Shown in pieces: positions 61,925 to 64,000 of a DNA stretch of 64,000 bases. Each line of letters opens with the position of its first letter. The stretch's first letter is position 1. The translations under genes and the position numbers were made by a program. Source of the DNA: JAUWVG01 sp964633715 (GTDB lineage Bacteria > Acidobacteriota > Aminicenantia > Aminicenantales > Aminicenantaceae). The notes beneath the pieces were generated by a model that had not been told where the DNA came from, did not search any database, and saw only the letters and a program-made list of their open reading frames with translations. The stretch is taken from positions 1 to 64,000 of the forward strand of contig CAZWHQ010000004.1 of assembly GCA_964633715.1 (NCBI GenBank). The letters are read 5' to 3'.

Positions 61925-62721
61925 TAGACTCTCTCTTTTTGTTTCAAATGAGTCTTTCTTTTATTGTTGGGAGTCTTTGGGTTTTTCTGACCACACTTCT
62001 CGCCGATCGGTTTGGGAGCAAAATTGGTGGCTTTATCGGAGGTCTTCCCTCAACAGCCGCTGTCTCGTTTTTCTTTATTGGACTCACTCAATCGCCGATT
62101 TTCGCTGCACAAGCGACAACCGTTTTCCCCATGAGTTATGCGTTTACAGGTCTATTTCTGGTCTTGTACGCACTTTTCTGGCGCCATGGCTTCATCGTCA
62201 CATTAAGCGGCTCTCTTTCTGTTTGGTTTCTCCTTTCTGCCTGTGTTGTGCTGCTCGATGTGGATTCTTATGTTCTTTCTGTTGGTTTTTATATGGTTGT
62301 TCTTATTTTGGCCGTATATACTCTCGAATTCAGATTAAAAATTCCATCGATTGGAAAAGAGGATATCCATTATTCTGTTCCTCAATATGCGATTAGAGCG
62401 GTATTTGGCGGTTTTATTGTGGCTTTAGCTGTTTTTTTGAGTCACATTGGAGGCCCTGTGTTCGGAGGCATTTTTTCAGCGTTCCCAGCTGTTTTTATCT
62501 CGATTCTGATAATCAACTACAGATCGAGAGGGATGGAATTTTCTCGCGCTATGACTAAACCGCTGCTTGTCACAGGAATGGTGTCCATTTTTTTTTACAG
62601 TGTTGGAGTCAGGTACTTCTATCCATCTTTTGGACTGTGGTGGGGGACTTTCGGAGCTTATGTCGTTGCTTTATTCGGCGCCCTCTTTTCGTGCCTTGTG
62701 ATTCAAAAAAAACTTACTTGA
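61921..62721 (+). CDS. DUF3147/GlpM-like membrane protein with internal duplication
   Basis: 266 residues with eight or so helices. The two halves look related: GSKIGGFIGGLPSTAAVSFF early and GPVFGGIFSAFPAVFISILI late, each followed by a polar turn and more helices. This suggests duplication of a four-helix unit like the small GlpM/DUF3147 proteins. The GTG start overlaps the ATPase stop, which implies a link to the ABC transporter, perhaps as a second membrane subunit. Function is unknown. Confidence 0.7.
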   Translation: MIDSLFLFQMSLSFIVGSLWVFLTTLLADRFGSKIGGFIGGLPSTAAVSFFFIGLTQSPIFAAQATTVFPMSYAFTGLFLVLYALFWRHGFIVTLSGSLSVWFLLSACVVLLDVDSYVLSVGFYMVVLILAVYTLEFRLKIPSIGKEDIHYSVPQYAIRAVFGGFIVALAVFLSHIGGPVFGGIFSAFPAVFISILIINYRSRGMEFSRAMTKPLLVTGMVSIFFYSVGVRYFYPSFGLWWGTFGAYVVALFGALFSCLVIQKKLT

Positions 62722-62851
62722 AATTCCACCGTGTTATCTTAGTAAATTTTTATCGACTGGCTAAAGACTCATTGTTGAAATCATGGAAATATTGATATTT
62801 CTGAAATGACGTTGGAGATTTTTTTAAAAATTTGATAAAAAGAAGACAGAC

Positions 62852-63343
62852 ATGGATCCCATCATTTTTGAAGACAACGTCAAGTATGATCTCTGGTTCA
62901 AAATCATTCTTGTCGGCTCCATCGTTGTCCTCATTGCGGTGGGGATCATGTTTTTCATCGATGCCTATTCCAGAGATATTCTCCCTGAAGAGCCCATGGA
63001 AGATTCCAAGATCGGGGCTATTATTATGTTTGTTGCAACGGCTTTTCTTTTGCTCGTGTACGGTGCAGTTCTACCGAGAAAACTATTTATCTACAGGGAT
63101 AAAATCCGGATCAAATACGGCTTGTTTTTCTATAATATTCCTTTTTCGAAAATTGATTTCTACGCTAAAACCAGAGGTCTTCCCTTAGGCAATTACTTAA
63201 TCTCTGCAACATCTCTCAAGAATCAGATCGAGATTGTCCGTAAGAGAGGCTTGAAAATTAGAATTTCTCCCAGTCGTATGGATTTCTTTTTAGAAGCTTT
63301 TAATCGAGCAGTGGAAGACTGGGAAAAATATCAACCAAGATAG
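62852..63343 (+). CDS. Membrane protein with bacterial PH-like domain
   Basis: 163 residues: two N-terminal helices (IILVGSIVVLIAVGIMFFI and IGAIIMFVATAFLLLVYGAV), then a beta-rich cytoplasmic domain with the PH-like pattern LFIYRDKIRIKYG, FFYNIPFSKIDF, NQIEIVRKRGLKIRISPSR and a final amphipathic helix (FLEAFNRAVEDW). This is the plan of YdbT/DUF304-like bPH proteins. Its role is unknown. It stands alone, with 130 bases of AT-rich sequence upstream. Confidence 0.72.
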   Translation: MDPIIFEDNVKYDLWFKIILVGSIVVLIAVGIMFFIDAYSRDILPEEPMEDSKIGAIIMFVATAFLLLVYGAVLPRKLFIYRDKIRIKYGLFFYNIPFSKIDFYAKTRGLPLGNYLISATSLKNQIEIVRKRGLKIRISPSRMDFFLEAFNRAVEDWEKYQPR

Positions 63344-63376
63344 ATTTACGTGTGATCTTGATGTTTATAACATAAA

Positions 63377-63502
63377 ATGCTTGGAATCGTACTATTGGTG
63401 CTTATCGGGATATTTTCACTTGTGATGATTATCCTGGCCGCTGTAAAAGCCAGCGAAGGAGAAAAATACCGCTATCCCTTCAGTATCCGTTTGATTCAGT
63501 AG
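63377..63502 (+). pseudogene. DUF4870-like C-terminal fragment
   Basis: 41-residue frame: one hydrophobic helix (IVLLVLIGIFSLVMIILAAV), then KASEGEKYRYPFSIRLIQ. That tail is characteristic of the end of DUF4870 membrane proteins, normally about 105-130 residues with three to four helices. The earlier helices are not present upstream in any frame. It could be expressed as a mini-protein, but a truncation remnant is more likely, given the damaged gene that follows. Confidence 0.5.
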
Positions 63503-63533
63503 TTTCATTCACTTGAAAACCACAGATCCTGTA

Positions 63534-64000
63534 ATGGATTCCCCGAAAGGTTTGAAGAGGCGTCTGGGTCTGCTTGATTCCACGATGATGATGATGGGAA
63601 TTGTCATCGATTCCGGGATTTTTCTCACGACTGGGATCATGGCCAGGGATGGGCTTTTTTTTAAAAAAGTGGCACGGATTCATCCACGCTTCAAAACTCC
63701 ATCGATCTCAATTTTTTTACAAGGATTATGGGCCTGTATTTTGACATTATCCGGGACATTCGAACAGCTTTTTACGTTTGCCATGTTTGCCGGCATTATT
63801 TTTTGGGTGGCTGCAGCCGCCTCAATTTTTGCGCTGAGGAAAAAAGCTCCACAACTTCCAAGACCCTATAAAACTTGGGGGTATCCAGTGACTCCTCTGA
63901 TCTTCATCGTTGTTCTAACAGGGATTCTTGTGAACACTCTTTTTCAAAAACCCGTAGAATCCTTGGCGGGAAGTGGATTGGCTTTGTTAGGGGTGCCAGT
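63534..64000 (+). pseudogene. APC amino-acid permease with the middle missing (runs off window)
   Basis: The frame is open from ATG 63534 to the window end. The first 35 residues match the start of an APC-superfamily transporter (LGLLDSTMMMMGIVIDSGIF, with the first unwound helix). The next residues, ARDGLFFKKVARIHPRFKTP, belong to the loop after about helix 7 of the same family, and later helices follow (LLQGLWACILTLSGTFEQLF, LPRPYKTWGYPVTPLIF). About 250-300 residues, helices 2 to 7, are absent with the frame intact. The junction lies at ATGGCC near 63648-63653. A deletion in the cell or an assembly collapse can both explain this. It is unlikely to transport. Confidence 0.7.

Overview
The window looks like chromosome from an anaerobic Gram-negative bacterium with low-to-mid-40s % GC by eye. 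The Gram-negative signs are a TonB-dependent receptor, an outer-membrane barrel, lipoprotein and twin-arginine signals, and periplasmic multiheme cytochromes. The mix resembles candidate phylum Aminicenantota: complex I, a quinone-linked molybdopterin/NrfD complex, a Wood-Ljungdahl core, exported M14 and S9 peptidases, TldD/TldE, and receptors with a carboxypeptidase-regulatory domain. That placement is inference. I see no rRNA, tRNA, CRISPR array or intact insertion sequence.

Layout. (1) 83-1114: L-threonine aldolase. (2) 1103-13290, minus strand: a redox/envelope run, read from the right as TonB receptor, outer-membrane barrel, heptaheme cytochrome, four-cluster ferredoxin, NrfD, molybdopterin-family subunit, TolB-like propeller, hexaheme cytochrome, and a haem b/heterodisulfide-reductase-like fusion. 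(3) 13452-16503: dihydrolipoamide dehydrogenase convergent with a sulfatase-fold lipoprotein. (4) 16645-24138: nuoABCDEFGHI without nuoJKLMN, followed in overlap by an MBL hydrolase, then two PilZ proteins, a small zinc-finger protein and a truncated CoA-binding gene. (5) 26731-35004: beta-CASP hydrolase, exported TldD with TldE, and two M14 carboxypeptidase-fold proteins, one without zinc ligands. (6) 35119-38619: ribose-type ABC importer. (7) 38849-39430: pyrE. (8) 39594-54668: a one-carbon cluster (MttB-family methyltransferase, corrinoid activator, acsC, acsD, cooC, acsB, acsA, core-MetE-like methionine synthase, second cooC; divergently a corrinoid protein, then a convergent second activator). 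(9) 54794-59587: unknown protein, HTH protein behind four tandem decamers, metallophosphoesterase, S9 peptidase. (10) 59967-64000: two-gene ABC transporter, membrane proteins and two damaged genes.

How it fits together. The cell appears to live on peptides (exported M14, S9 and possibly TldD/TldE) and to handle electrons through complex I and a periplasm-facing quinone-linked complex. CODH/ACS would make or break acetyl-CoA. The one-carbon cluster has no recognisable methyl-tetrahydrofolate methyltransferase (acsE). It instead has an MttB-type methyltransferase, a corrinoid shuttle, two reductive activators and a core-MetE. The most interesting reading is a locus where methyl groups from a methylated amine or betaine-like compound enter the corrinoid iron-sulfur protein and leave as acetyl-CoA or methionine. 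Four other spots show decay: a truncated CoA-binding gene, a DUF4870 C-terminal fragment, an APC transporter lacking its middle, and a stretch with broken reading frames at 59588-59966.
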